A DNA stretch of 64,000 bases from an uncultured Rhodospirillaceae bacterium (lineage in GTDB: Bacteria > Pseudomonadota > Alphaproteobacteria > Rhodospirillales > Casp-alpha2). Below, piece after piece: positions 53,306-64,000 of the stretch. The stretch covers positions 124,001 through 188,000 of the forward strand of contig CAJWCU010000006.1 in NCBI GenBank assembly GCA_913030825.1, given 5' to 3'. Both the position numbers and the translations under genes were made by a program. Each line of letters opens with the position of its first letter. The first letter of the stretch is position 1. The notes under the pieces were generated by a model. It saw only the letters and a program-made list of their open reading frames with translations. It was not told the DNA's origin and searched no databases.

Positions 53306-54702
53306 TGACCATGAGAGCCATGTATATGCCTGAGAAATTTACCCTTAAGACCTTTGCTCCCCTGGTTGCGTTGTTGGCCGTCGTCGCCTTGTTGGGCGAC
53401 ATGCGGACCGCCCGCGCCGAAATCACCATCGACATCACGCGCGGCAACGTGGAACCGCTGCCCATCGCCGTCACCGACTTCGTCGGTCAATCGGCCACGG
53501 CCTCCCGCGCGGGACAGGATATCGCCGGCGTGATCGCCGCGAACCTGGAACGATCGGGCCTGTTCAAGCCGATCGACCGCAAGGCGTTTATCCAGTCGGC
53601 GGGCGCGCTCAACGCGCTGCCCCGGTTCGGCGATTGGCGCGTGATCAACGCCCAGGCCCTGGTGCAGGGGCGGACGGAAGTCGTCTCCGACGGGCGGCTT
53701 CGTGTCGAATTCCGTCTGTGGGACGTGTTCTCGGAACAGCAGATGATCGGCCTCGCCTATTTCACGGTGCCGGACAACTGGCGGCGCGTGGCGCATATCA
53801 TTTCCGATGCCATCTACAAACGGATCACCGGCGAGGACGGATATTTCGACACCCGTATCGTCTATGTCTCGGAACAGCCGAAGGATGCGAAGGGCGTCGG
53901 GCGCAACAAGCTGAACCCGTTCGGCAAGCGCCTTGCGATCATGGATCAGGACGGCGAAAATCACCGGTTCCTGACCGACGGCACGACCCTGGTGCTGACG
54001 CCCCGGTTCTCGCCGACGTTGCAGGAAATCACCTACATGTCCTATTTCCGCAACAACCCGCGCGTCTACATCTTCAACATCGACACGGGCCGTCAGGAAG
54101 TTCTGGGCGATTTCCCGGGCATGACCTTCGCCCCCCGGTTCTCACCGGACGGCAAGAAAATCATCATGTCGATGGCCAAAGACGGCAATTCGGAAATCTA
54201 CGTGATGGATCTGCGCACGCGGGTCGTGCGCCAACTCACGTTCCATTCCGCCATCGACACGTCGCCCAGCTTTGCGCCGGACGCCAATCAGGTCGTATTC
54301 AACTCGGACCGTGGCGGTAGCCAGCAGCTCTATGTCATGGACAGCCGGGGCAAGAACGTGCGCCGAATTTCCTTCGGCAACGGCCGTTACGCGACGCCCG
54401 TTTGGTCGCCGCGCGGCGATCTGATCGCCTTCACCAAGCTGTCCGGCGGGCGGTTCTTCATTGGCGTGATGAAGCCCGATGGGTCGGGCGAACGCCTGCT
54501 TGCCGAGGACTTCAAGATTGAAGGACCGACCTGGTCGCCGAACGGGCGCGTGCTGATCTTCTACCGCAAGGGACGGACGTCGAAAGACGGCAGCGGGGGG
54601 GCCTCGAAGCTTTGGTCCATCGACTTGACCGGACACAACGAACGGGAAATTCCGACGCCCATGGACGCCTCCGACCCGGCTTGGTCGCCATTGATTCCGT
54701 AG
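53305..54702 (+). CDS. tolB: Tol-Pal system beta-propeller protein TolB
   Basis: A 465-residue periplasmic protein: signal peptide ending near ARAEITIDI, an N-terminal domain, and a beta-propeller with repeated [18 protein letters not shown] and PVWSPRGDL segments. The reading frame opens at GTG 53302; ATG 53305 is taken, overlapping the tolA stop. Confidence 0.96.
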   Translation: MTMRAMYMPEKFTLKTFAPLVALLAVVALLGDMRTARAEITIDITRGNVEPLPIAVTDFVGQSATASRAGQDIAGVIAANLERSGLFKPIDRKAFIQSAGALNALPRFGDWRVINAQALVQGRTEVVSDGRLRVEFRLWDVFSEQQMIGLAYFTVPDNWRRVAHIISDAIYKRITGEDGYFDTRIVYVSEQPKDAKGVGRNKLNPFGKRLAIMDQDGENHRFLTDGTTLVLTPRFSPTLQEITYMSYFRNNPRVYIFNIDTGRQEVLGDFPGMTFAPRFSPDGKKIIMSMAKDGNSEIYVMDLRTRVVRQLTFHSAIDTSPSFAPDANQVVFNSDRGGSQQLYVMDSRGKNVRRISFGNGRYATPVWSPRGDLIAFTKLSGGRFFIGVMKPDGSGERLLAEDFKIEGPTWSPNGRVLIFYRKGRTSKDGSGGASKLWSIDLTGHNEREIPTPMDASDPAWSPLIP

Positions 54703-54917
54703 GCCCCGCCGGGCGGTGCCTCGGCACCGGGCAGGGACCGCGCGCGGGCGCGATTTCGCTTCCGCACAATACCAGTCTGTTCTTAAAAAGTACTTGGAAT
54801 CAGAACGCTTAACCGCTAAGACAACACGTTGAAAGGCCTTTTTAGGCCCAGCAGTTTCCGCCACCTTCTTCATTGGTGGCTTCGCGATGCACTAAAACCC
54901 GATATGTGGGGGATTAC

Positions 54918-55421
54918 ATGCGCTTTAAAGTTATCGGAATGGTCGCCGCTCTGGCCCTGGCCGTCACGGCCTGTGAATCAACGTCTGAATCGGGCGCCGG
55001 CGCCTCCGGTTCCGGTGGCGCGGGCGTTACCCCGTTGCCGGCGGCCGAGCCGCTGCCGCTGAAGGATCAGTTCGTCGTCGACGTCGGCGACCGCGTCTTC
55101 TTCTCGTTCGACCGCTTCGATGTCGAACCGGATCAGAAGAAAGTCCTTGATCGTCAGGCCGCCTGGCTCAAGAAATTCAGCTCCGTCACCGTGACCGTCG
55201 AAGGTCATGCCGACGAACGTGGTACGCGGGAATACAACCTTGCCCTCGGCGAACGCCGCGCCAACGCGGTGAAGGAATACCTGATCTATCTGGGTATCGA
55301 CGCCAAGCGTCTCAAAACCGTTTCCTACGGTGAAGAGCGCCCGGTTGCGCTCGGCTCCGACGAGGCCGCCTGGGCTCAGAACCGTCGTGCGGTGACCATC
55401 GTCACCGGCCCCGGCTCCTGA
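54918..55421 (+). CDS. pal: Peptidoglycan-associated lipoprotein Pal
   Basis: A 167-residue outer-membrane lipoprotein with lipobox LAVTAC (Cys19), a Gly/Ser linker and an OmpA-type domain with VEGHADERGTREYNLALGERRA. The longer frame from 54873 is not a valid start; ATG 54918 has GGGGGAT upstream. Confidence 0.97.
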   Translation: MRFKVIGMVAALALAVTACESTSESGAGASGSGGAGVTPLPAAEPLPLKDQFVVDVGDRVFFSFDRFDVEPDQKKVLDRQAAWLKKFSSVTVTVEGHADERGTREYNLALGERRANAVKEYLIYLGIDAKRLKTVSYGEERPVALGSDEAAWAQNRRAVTIVTGPGS

Positions 55422-55449
55422 TCCACTGACGGCAGCCTAAAGTTTCTAG

Positions 55450-55496
55450 GGCGCTTGTCCGACCGCGCAATGCGGGATGGGCAAGCGCCTTAGTTT
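55450..55496 (+). terminator. Terminator after pal
   Basis: GGCGCTTGTCC (55450-55460) pairs with GGGCAAGCGCC (55479-55489) around an inner stem, followed by TTAGTTTT. It partly separates pal from cpoB. Confidence 0.65.
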
Positions 55497-55610
55497 TGCC
55501 TAAAATTCCTGGGATCAAGACCCTCGTCCCAATGGGCGGTCGCCCCGTTTTCGCGGGGTCGAATTTCGGCCCTTTGGACAATGCCAACTGATAACCAACG
55601 TCGAGTACCC

Positions 55611-56735
55611 ATGCGCCTGATTTTCCAGACCGTTCTCGCCGCCGCCGTCAGTCTTCCGATCCTTGCCGTCGTCCCGGCGGCGCAGGCTCAGGACGGCCAA
55701 GCCTTGTCGCAGCGCCTGGAGCGGCTGGAGCGGGATATCCAGACCCTGTCCAAGATGGTCGTGCGCGGCCCGTCGTCGGTCCCGGCGGCGGAAGTTCCCG
55801 CCGCCGCCCAACCCGCCGAGGCGATGCCGAAGTTGCCGGAAAACGCCGTCGCGCGGATCGGCGTGCGTCTGGACACCCTGGAAACGGAATTGCGCGACGT
55901 CACCGGCCGGATCGAACAGCTAACCTTCACCGTTGAACAGCTGACCTCGCGGGTCGATCGCTTGGTCGCCGACGTCGATTTCCGCTTGTCCGGCCTGGAG
56001 AAGGGTGGGCGGCCCGCAAACCCGTCGGCCATGGCGCCGCAAGGGCAAGGTGGCGACGCGCCGCAGGCGAATGCCGCACCGGGTCCTGCCGATGTCCGCA
56101 TCATCGGCGAGGCACCGCGTTCGCTCGGCACGATTGAGGCCGACCGGGTGAAAAAGGACGGCACCGCCGCGCAGACCGCCGGTTCGGGCGTCGGCGGCCC
56201 GGTCGAGGCCGCCCCCATGCAGGCAGCCCCTCAGACCCAGCCGCAGGCGACAGCCGCGCCGTCGCCGGCAGCCGTCAGCCGCACCGCCACGCAGGCACAG
56301 ACCGCATCCGTACCGGCTGCGCCGACCGGCCCGGTTCTGCCCGACGGCACGCCGCAGGAACAATACCAGTTCGCCTTCGGCCTGCTGCGCAAGCATCAAT
56401 TCGACACCGCCGAGGTCGCCTTCAAGGAATTCCTCGCCAAGCACGACGGTGGCGATCTTTCCGGCAACGCCCGCTACTGGTTGGGTGAAACCCATTACGC
56501 GCGGGCCGAATACGTCAAGGCGGCCGAGGTCTTCCTGCAGGGGTATGAGAAAGACCCCAAGGGCGGCAAGGCGCCGGATAGCCTGTTGAAACTGGCCATG
56601 TCGCTCGGTCAATTGGGCCAGAACAAGGAAGCCTGCGCCGCCATCGACAAGCTTTTCATCGATTTCCCGCAGGCCAACAGCTCGCTGAAACGCACGGCCG
56701 TTCGCCAGCAGCGGCAGATGAACTGCAAGCAATAG
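55611..56735 (+). CDS. cpoB: Tol-Pal-associated periplasmic protein CpoB (YbgF)
   Basis: A 374-residue exported protein: signal peptide (MRLIFQTVLAAAVSLPILAV...AQAQ), coiled coil (LSQRLERLERDIQTLSK), a long Ala/Pro/Gln-rich linker, and C-terminal tetratricopeptide repeats (EQYQFAFGLLRKHQFDTAEV onward). It coordinates Tol with peptidoglycan synthesis. ATG 55611 is chosen over 55581 because it places the signal peptide at the N-terminus. Confidence 0.9.
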   Translation: MRLIFQTVLAAAVSLPILAVVPAAQAQDGQALSQRLERLERDIQTLSKMVVRGPSSVPAAEVPAAAQPAEAMPKLPENAVARIGVRLDTLETELRDVTGRIEQLTFTVEQLTSRVDRLVADVDFRLSGLEKGGRPANPSAMAPQGQGGDAPQANAAPGPADVRIIGEAPRSLGTIEADRVKKDGTAAQTAGSGVGGPVEAAPMQAAPQTQPQATAAPSPAAVSRTATQAQTASVPAAPTGPVLPDGTPQEQYQFAFGLLRKHQFDTAEVAFKEFLAKHDGGDLSGNARYWLGETHYARAEYVKAAEVFLQGYEKDPKGGKAPDSLLKLAMSLGQLGQNKEACAAIDKLFIDFPQANSSLKRTAVRQQRQMNCKQ

Positions 56736-56777
56736 ACCGGGCCTTCGGGGCCGATCTTCCCTAAAAAGGGGGCCGCC

Positions 56778-58115
56778 ATGACGGCGCACCCGAAACCAAC
56801 CATCCCTTCTGACGCCCCGGATTGCGATCCGGTCAGCCGCTTTACGGCGGCTATGGCCGCTTTCGGGCCCTTCGAACGGTCGCCGCATTTGGCCGTCGCC
56901 GTCTCGGGTGGGCCGGACAGCATGGCGCTGGCGCTGCTCGCCCGGGATTGGGCGGCCGCGCGGGGCGGGCGGGTCACGGCCTTGATCGTTGACCATGGTC
57001 TGCGCGCGGAATCCGGCGGGGAAGCCCGGATCGTCGCATCGCGTCTTCAGGACCTGGGCATGTCAGCCGAAGTTCTCGCCTGGACCGGCGCCAAACCCAG
57101 TACGGGGATACAGGCGGCGGCCCGTGCCGCCCGATACGGTCTACTTCGCGATTGGTGCCGCGCGGTGGGCGTGCTCCACCTATTGACCGGCCATCAGGCC
57201 GACGATCAGGCGGAGACCCAAGCCATGCGCCGCGCCCGCGCAGTCGCGGCGGGGGATCATGGGCCGGGGTTGGGGCTTGCCGGTATGAGCGCCGTACGGG
57301 AGTTTTCGGAGGTCCGCCTGCTGCGTCCCTTGCTTGGCGAAAGGCGCGCGGGTCTGCAATCCTTTCTCGCGGCGCGGGGCATTGCCTGGGTCGACGATCC
57401 GTCCAATCTTGACCCCCGGTTCGAACGGGTGCGACAGCGGCAAGGACGGGCACCAGGTGAGGTGTCGGGACTGGACGCCCAAGCCGCCGCTCAACGCCTC
57501 GAAACGGAAGCCCGGGTCAACGCCGCCTTGGCGCAGGTCGTTTCGCTGTCGCCCTGGGGCTGGGCGACATTGGACCGAAGCCTGTTCGGCGGATTGGAGC
57601 CGGTGACGCGGCACCACCTTCTGGCGCGGCTCGTCTCGACGGTCGGCGGGGCGGATCATTCACCGCCCAGCGGCCGGACCGCTCGCCTGGCGGAGCGGTT
57701 GGCCGATGATGCCGATTTCGCCGGGGCGAGCCTGGGGCGTTGCCGGATCGACGCGGCGAGGCAGGGCAAGTTCCAGGTTTTCCGGGCCTCCCGTGATTTG
57801 CCTGCATCTGTCGCCGCGCGACCCGGCAGGCTTGAGAATTGGGACGGCCGGTTTTGTGTCGACCTTCCGGATCATCTGCCCGCCGGAAGCCGATTGGCAC
57901 CGCTGGGTGCCGAGGGGTGGCGACAGATTTCGAGGGACCGGCGGCGGGCCTCGGGGCTTGTTCTGGCGGCGGCGCGGACCCTGCCGGCGCTGTTTTCCGG
58001 GGAGGATCTGGTCGGATATATCCTGCCCGAAGGCAGCGAAAAATGGGAAGAGGGGCCGAAAATCCGTTTTCGGCCAAAAAATACCCTGGGCTTTAACGGG
58101 TTTTGTATTGCTTAA
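56778..58115 (+). CDS. tilS: tRNA(Ile)-lysidine synthetase
   Basis: A 445-residue enzyme that modifies the wobble C of tRNA-Ile2 to lysidine. PP-loop motif VAVSGGPDSMALALLARDW, then GHQADDQAET and the RPLLGERRAGLQSFL segment. The tilS-ftsH order is conserved. Confidence 0.95.
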   Translation: MTAHPKPTIPSDAPDCDPVSRFTAAMAAFGPFERSPHLAVAVSGGPDSMALALLARDWAAARGGRVTALIVDHGLRAESGGEARIVASRLQDLGMSAEVLAWTGAKPSTGIQAAARAARYGLLRDWCRAVGVLHLLTGHQADDQAETQAMRRARAVAAGDHGPGLGLAGMSAVREFSEVRLLRPLLGERRAGLQSFLAARGIAWVDDPSNLDPRFERVRQRQGRAPGEVSGLDAQAAAQRLETEARVNAALAQVVSLSPWGWATLDRSLFGGLEPVTRHHLLARLVSTVGGADHSPPSGRTARLAERLADDADFAGASLGRCRIDAARQGKFQVFRASRDLPASVAARPGRLENWDGRFCVDLPDHLPAGSRLAPLGAEGWRQISRDRRRASGLVLAAARTLPALFSGEDLVGYILPEGSEKWEEGPKIRFRPKNTLGFNGFCIA

Positions 58116-58222
58116 GCGATCTGGAGTACTATCTCTGACATAGGACCGTGCGGGCTTCCCGGCGGCATGGCGGCAGGGGCCGCCTGCGGGGCGCCCGTCC
58201 ACCAATAAAAAGGACTTTTGCG

Positions 58223-60156
<1,934 letters not shown>

Positions 60157-60160
<4 letters not shown>

Positions 60161-61044
60161 CGACCCCCGTTTCGACGGGCGACAGGGTGCCGCTTGCGGC
60201 GCCCTCGTCGTTTGCGGGGTCGTTTGCGGGCCTGTCTCTCGACCGGCCGCGCCTGATGGCCGTCATCAATGTCACCCCCGACAGTTTCTCCGACGGCGGC
60301 GAAGCCTTCGCCCTGGACGATGCCGTGGCCCGCGGGCGCGCGTTTATCGCCGAGGGCGCGGACATCCTGGACATCGGCGGCGAGTCGACCCGCCCCGGCG
60401 CCGATCCGGTTTCGGCGGAGGAGGAAATCCGCCGCGTCGTGCCGGTGATCGAGGCCTTGGCGGGCGAGGGGCCGGTAATTTCCATCGACACCCGCCATGC
60501 CGCCGTGATGGAAGCCGCCGCCGCCGCCGGTGCCACGATCATCAACGATGTCTCGGCGTTGACCGGCGACGAGTCGCTTGAAACGGCGGCGCGGCTGAAC
60601 CTGCCGGTGATCCTCATGCACATGCAGGGAGAGCCCGGCACCATGCAGGACAATCCGACCTACGGCGACGTGGTCGCCGAGGTGCGCGACGGTCTGTTGG
60701 CCCGCGCGGCGGCCTGCCGCGACGCGGGGCTGACGGCGGAGATCGCCCTTGATCCCGGTATCGGTTTCGGCAAGACCGTCGATCACAACCTGGACCTCCT
60801 GGGAAATCTGAGTGCTTTGGCGGAGACCGGTTGCCCGGTTGTCCTGGGCGTTTCGCGCAAAAGCTATATCGCCAAGGTCGACCGGGACCTCCCGCCCCAG
60901 GACCGGGTCGCGGGCTCCGTCGCCACGGCGCTGGCGGCCTGGGGGCAGGGGGTGCGTATCTTCCGCGTGCACGATGTCGCCGAACACCGCCAGGCCCTGG
61001 CCGTGTACAGGGCTATTGCAGAGGCGGCCAGCGAGGGTTCATAA
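60157..61044 (+). CDS. folP: Dihydropteroate synthase
   Basis: A 295-residue folate enzyme. [39 protein letters not shown] and [13 protein letters not shown] motifs are present. GTG start overlaps the ftsH stop by four bases, linking them in one operon. Confidence 0.97.
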
Positions 61045-61081
61045 GGGCCCTGTTAACCAACATTTGCGATAATTCGGACCC

Positions 61082-62431
61082 ATGACACGTAAACTTTTCG
61101 GCACCGACGGCATCCGCGGCACCGCCAATTCCGGTTCAATGACCGCCGAGACGGCGCTCAAGGTCGGCATGGCGGCGGGCGCGCAATTCATTCGCGGCGA
61201 CCATCGCCATCGCGTGGTGATCGGCAAGGATACACGGCTTTCGGGATATCTGCTGGAGCCCGCGTTGGTCGCCGGTTTCGTTTCCGTCGGCATGGATGTG
61301 ATCCTGGTCGGCCCGGTACCGACGCCGGCCATTGCCATGCTGGTCCAATCGCTGCGCGCCGACCTGGGCGTCATGCTGTCGGCTTCGCACAATCCGTATC
61401 AGGACAACGGCATCAAGCTGTTCGGACCCGACGGCTACAAGCTGTCGGACGAAATCGAGATCGAGATCGAGGCCCGTATGGATGGCGATCAGCCAGGGGA
61501 CCTGGCGGCGTCGGAAAAGCTGGGCCGGACCTGGCGCCTGGAAAGTGCCCGGGGCCGCTACAACGATTACGTCAAACGGACGTTCCCCCGGGAACACACC
61601 CTGGACGGGCTCAAGGTCGTGCTCGATTGCGCCAATGGCGCGGCCTACCGCGTGGCGCCCGAGGTGCTGTGGGAACTGGGGGCGGAGGTCGTGCCGATCG
61701 GCGTCGACCCCGACGGCTTCAATATCAACAAAGATTGTGGGTCGACCGATACGGACACGCTGCGCTCGCTGACCACCGTACATGGCGCCGATCTGGGGAT
61801 TGCTCTCGACGGCGATGCCGACCGGGTGCTGATCGTCGATGAAAAAGGCGAAATGGTCGACGGCGACCAGATTCTTGGTCTGGTCGCGCGGAATTGGAAA
61901 GACCGCAGTATCCTTAAAGGCGGCGGCGTGGTCGCCACGGTCATGTCGAACCTGGGCCTGGAACGTTATGTCGAGGGTCTGGGGCTGAATCTGCACCGCA
62001 CCCAGGTCGGCGACCGCTACGTCGTCGAATACATGCGGTCCCAGGGCTTCAACCTGGGCGGTGAGCAGTCCGGTCATATCATTCTGGGCGATTATTCGAC
62101 GACCGGAGACGGGCTGATCGCGGCCCTGCAGGTGCTCTCCGTCGTCAAGAAATCCGGCAAGCCGGCAAGCGAGGTTTGCCGTCCGTTCGAGCCTCTGCCC
62201 CAATTGTTGAAAAACGTCCGCTTCGCCGGTGTCTCGCCGCTCGAGGCCGTGACGGTGCAGGACGCCATCGCCGACGCCGAGGCCCAATTGAACGGCAAGG
62301 GCCGGTTGCTGGTCCGCCCGTCGGGCACCGAGCCCTTGGTCCGTGTCATGGCCGAGGGCGAGGACGACGGCCTGATCACCCAGGTCGTCGATGGTCTGAT
62401 CTCGGTTATCGAAACCGAAGCGCGGGCCTGA
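61082..62431 (+). CDS. glmM: Phosphoglucosamine mutase
   Basis: A 449-residue enzyme that makes glucosamine 1-phosphate for peptidoglycan. LFGTDGIRG start, [15 protein letters not shown] with phosphoserine Ser102, [12 protein letters not shown] metal loop and the [13 protein letters not shown]-terminal motif. The folP-glmM order is conserved. Confidence 0.98.
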   Translation: MTRKLFGTDGIRGTANSGSMTAETALKVGMAAGAQFIRGDHRHRVVIGKDTRLSGYLLEPALVAGFVSVGMDVILVGPVPTPAIAMLVQSLRADLGVMLSASHNPYQDNGIKLFGPDGYKLSDEIEIEIEARMDGDQPGDLAASEKLGRTWRLESARGRYNDYVKRTFPREHTLDGLKVVLDCANGAAYRVAPEVLWELGAEVVPIGVDPDGFNINKDCGSTDTDTLRSLTTVHGADLGIALDGDADRVLIVDEKGEMVDGDQILGLVARNWKDRSILKGGGVVATVMSNLGLERYVEGLGLNLHRTQVGDRYVVEYMRSQGFNLGGEQSGHIILGDYSTTGDGLIAALQVLSVVKKSGKPASEVCRPFEPLPQLLKNVRFAGVSPLEAVTVQDAIADAEAQLNGKGRLLVRPSGTEPLVRVMAEGEDDGLITQVVDGLISVIETEARA

Positions 62432-62436
62432 GCTCC

Positions 62437-63264
62437 ATGCAGTCGAAGGGCCGCGTGCTGATCATCGCCGGATCGGATTCCGGCGGTGGTGCCGGCATTC
62501 AAGCCGACATCAAAACGGTGACCGCATTGGGCGGCTACGCCATGACGGCGATCGCGGCACTCACCGCGCAGAACACCCATGGGGTCACCGGCATTCACGC
62601 CGTGCCCGCCGATTTCGTCGCCGAACAGATGCGCCGCGTCCTGGAAGATATCGGCGCCGACTGCATCAAGATCGGCATGCTGCACCGGGCCGAAGTCATT
62701 CATACGGTTGCCGACGTATTGGCCGACATGGCCGCCGATGTGCCGATGGTCCTGGACACGGTGATGATCGCCAAGGGCGGCCATGCCCTTCTCGAAGGCG
62801 ACGCGGTGCAGGCGATCAAGGAGCGCCTGGTGCCGGGTGCCACCTTGGTAACCCCGAACCTGCCGGAGGCCGAAGTCCTCACGGGCCTGCCCGTGCGGAC
62901 CGTCGACGACATGATCGACGCCGGTCAGGATATCCTGGCGCTGGGGGCGGAGGGGGTGCTGATGAAGGGGGGGCACCTCGACGGCGATGTTCTCACCGAT
63001 CTATTGCTTCGCGGCGACGACGCGGGGGAAGAGGCCATCGTCGGCTGGGAATCAACGCGCATCGATACGCCGCATACCCACGGCACGGGCTGCACCCTGG
63101 CCAGCGCCTGCGCCGCCGGGATCGCCCAAGGCATGGATTTGGTCGATGCCGTGGCCCGCGCGCGCGCCTATGTCATCGAAGGCATCCGCACGGCCCCCGG
63201 TTTCGGCGGCGGCCATGGGCCCTTGAACCACGGATTTACGGTCGCCCCGTTTCAGGCCGACTGA
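62437..63264 (+). CDS. thiD: Hydroxymethylpyrimidine (phosphate) kinase
   Basis: A 275-residue kinase of thiamine synthesis. IIAGSDSGGGAGIQADIKTV, ALTAQNTHGV, VMIAKGGHALL and HTHGTGCTLASACAAGIAQG with the catalytic Cys. ATG 62437 follows glmM by five bases; the frame to 62176 is inside glmM. Confidence 0.96.
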   Translation: MQSKGRVLIIAGSDSGGGAGIQADIKTVTALGGYAMTAIAALTAQNTHGVTGIHAVPADFVAEQMRRVLEDIGADCIKIGMLHRAEVIHTVADVLADMAADVPMVLDTVMIAKGGHALLEGDAVQAIKERLVPGATLVTPNLPEAEVLTGLPVRTVDDMIDAGQDILALGAEGVLMKGGHLDGDVLTDLLLRGDDAGEEAIVGWESTRIDTPHTHGTGCTLASACAAGIAQGMDLVDAVARARAYVIEGIRTAPGFGGGHGPLNHGFTVAPFQAD

Positions 63265-63284
63265 CGAAACCCAGATAGATTTGA

Positions 63285-64000
63285 TCAGATGTAGGTCGTG
63301 GGTTGCGCGCTGCTCGCGGCGGCGACTTCGGCGATGATCGCAAGGGCGCGGTCCAGGCGCTGCCGGTCGTGTTCGGCGCCCAGGCAGATCCGAACATGGG
63401 GATGATCCGGGCGGAGCCGGTCGTCCATGACGAAGGCCTTGCCGGGCGTCACGGATACGCCGCGTTCCAACAATCGGGTGCGGAATTCCGGACCGGTGAA
63501 CCCCTGTGGGACGGGCATCCAGGCATGCAGCGAACGCGGATGCGTGCGCGGGTTCAAATGGCCCAACCGGCGCATCAGTTCCTGTTGGCGGCTTTCCACC
63601 TCGCGGCGCTGCATGTCCATCATCTCGTCGGCTTCGCCGCCGCGGATCATTTCCGATGCGATTTCGACGGTGATCGGCGAGGCCATCAAAGTCGAGGACC
63701 GCAAGGCGCCGACGAAGGCCGCCATCCGCCCCTGCGGGACGATCAGGTAGCCCACGCGCAGGCCCGGCGACACGGCCTTGGACAGGCTGGTCACGTAGAC
63801 GGTGATGTCCGGAGCCAGGCAGTGGACGGGCGTCGGGACTTGGCCCAACAGAAAGCCATAAACGTCGTCTTCGATAATGAACACGCCGTACTTGCGCGCG
63901 ATCTCGGCGATCTGGCGGCGGCGGGTCTCCGGCATGATCGAGGTCGTCGGGTTCTGTAGCGTCGGCAGCAGGTAGAGCAGGCGGGGAGCCCTATCCCGGC
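63285..64000 (-). CDS. PLP-dependent aminotransferase, MocR/GntR-type (5'-partial)
   Basis: The C-terminal part of a fold-type I aminotransferase continuing beyond the window edge: QNPTTSIMPETRRRQIAE, the IIEDDVYGFLLG region and the PLP-binding lysine motif TSLSKAVSPGLRVGYL. This pattern is typical of the aminotransferase domain of MocR-type GntR regulators, which control vitamin B6 or amino-acid genes, but the DNA-binding domain would lie outside the window. Confidence 0.85.
   Translation of the reverse strand, partial: RDRAPRLLYLLPTLQNPTTSIMPETRRRQIAEIARKYGVFIIEDDVYGFLLGQVPTPVHCLAPDITVYVTSLSKAVSPGLRVGYLIVPQGRMAAFVGALRSSTLMASPITVEIASEMIRGGEADEMMDMQRREVESRQQELMRRLGHLNPRTHPRSLHAWMPVPQGFTGPEFRTRLLERGVSVTPGKAFVMDDRLRPDHPHVRICLGAEHDRQRLDRALAIIAEVAAASSAQPTTYI

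Overview
The window is a GC-rich, densely coded stretch of chromosomal core DNA from an alphaproteobacterium, most likely of the Rhodospirillales type. Supporting marks are a split PntA transhydrogenase, a COQ9-family ubiquinone gene, the DUF1013 regulator TrcR, DUF1192 and YdcH small proteins, an L31 without zinc cysteines, an alphaproteobacterial RpoH-type promoter, and the order ruvCAB-ybgC-tolQRAB-pal-cpoB-tilS-ftsH-folP-glmM. I see no tRNA, rRNA, CRISPR array, insertion sequence, prophage or island of foreign base composition.

Layout. 1-1.7 kb: end of pntAA2 and pntB. 1.8-6.6 kb: a Maf-like (DUF115) protein, rpsU, def, COQ9 and an unknown gene. 6.6-9.2 kb: purEK and a degenerate GGDEF protein. 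9.3-15.4 kb: DEAD-box helicase, SulP transporter, glutathione peroxidase, and a 6-phosphofructokinase flanked by two YdcH-type genes. 15.6-24.7 kb: an acyl-CoA synthetase diverging from an unknown membrane protein, then propionyl-CoA synthetase, an aldehyde dehydrogenase and a class Ic aminotransferase. 24.7-28.6 kb: a FadR-type regulator diverging from a CaiB/VOC/enoyl-CoA hydratase-like operon, with a palindromic operator between them. 28.7-36.1 kb: trcR, a quinone oxidoreductase, small proteins, two tandem thioesterases, hsp20 with an RpoH promoter, a class III nucleotide cyclase, rpmE and cyaY. 36.1-43.8 kb, mostly minus strand: an MFS exporter, a non-flagellar MotB-like/MotA-like/OmpA-like operon, suhB, efp, thiE and a small unknown gene. 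43.8-48.3 kb: gap, then zapA, 6S RNA, fthC, ymdB and yebC. 48.3-63.3 kb: one long plus-strand run, ruvCAB, the complete Tol-Pal system, cpoB, tilS, ftsH, folP, glmM and thiD. The window ends inside a MocR-like aminotransferase gene.

How the genes work together. Most are housekeeping: redox coupling (PntAB), purine, thiamine and folate synthesis, translation (S21, L31, EF-P, deformylase, TilS), Holliday-junction repair (RuvABC), envelope constriction (Tol-Pal, ZapA, CpoB) and glycolysis (Pfk, Gap). Two acyl-CoA synthetases and the CaiB cluster point to use of short or branched acyl-CoAs.

Most worth a second look: the MotA/MotB-like operon with its secreted OmpA-like partner; a repeated operator-plus-leader segment in front of both acyl-CoA synthetase loci; a CRP-like site placed for class II activation in front of a 36-residue secreted peptide, in a window that also encodes a probable adenylate cyclase; and a candidate short RNA near 31.4 kb. 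I do not see an unmistakable new defence or mobile system; these are leads, and function assignments rest on recognised motifs and not on searches.
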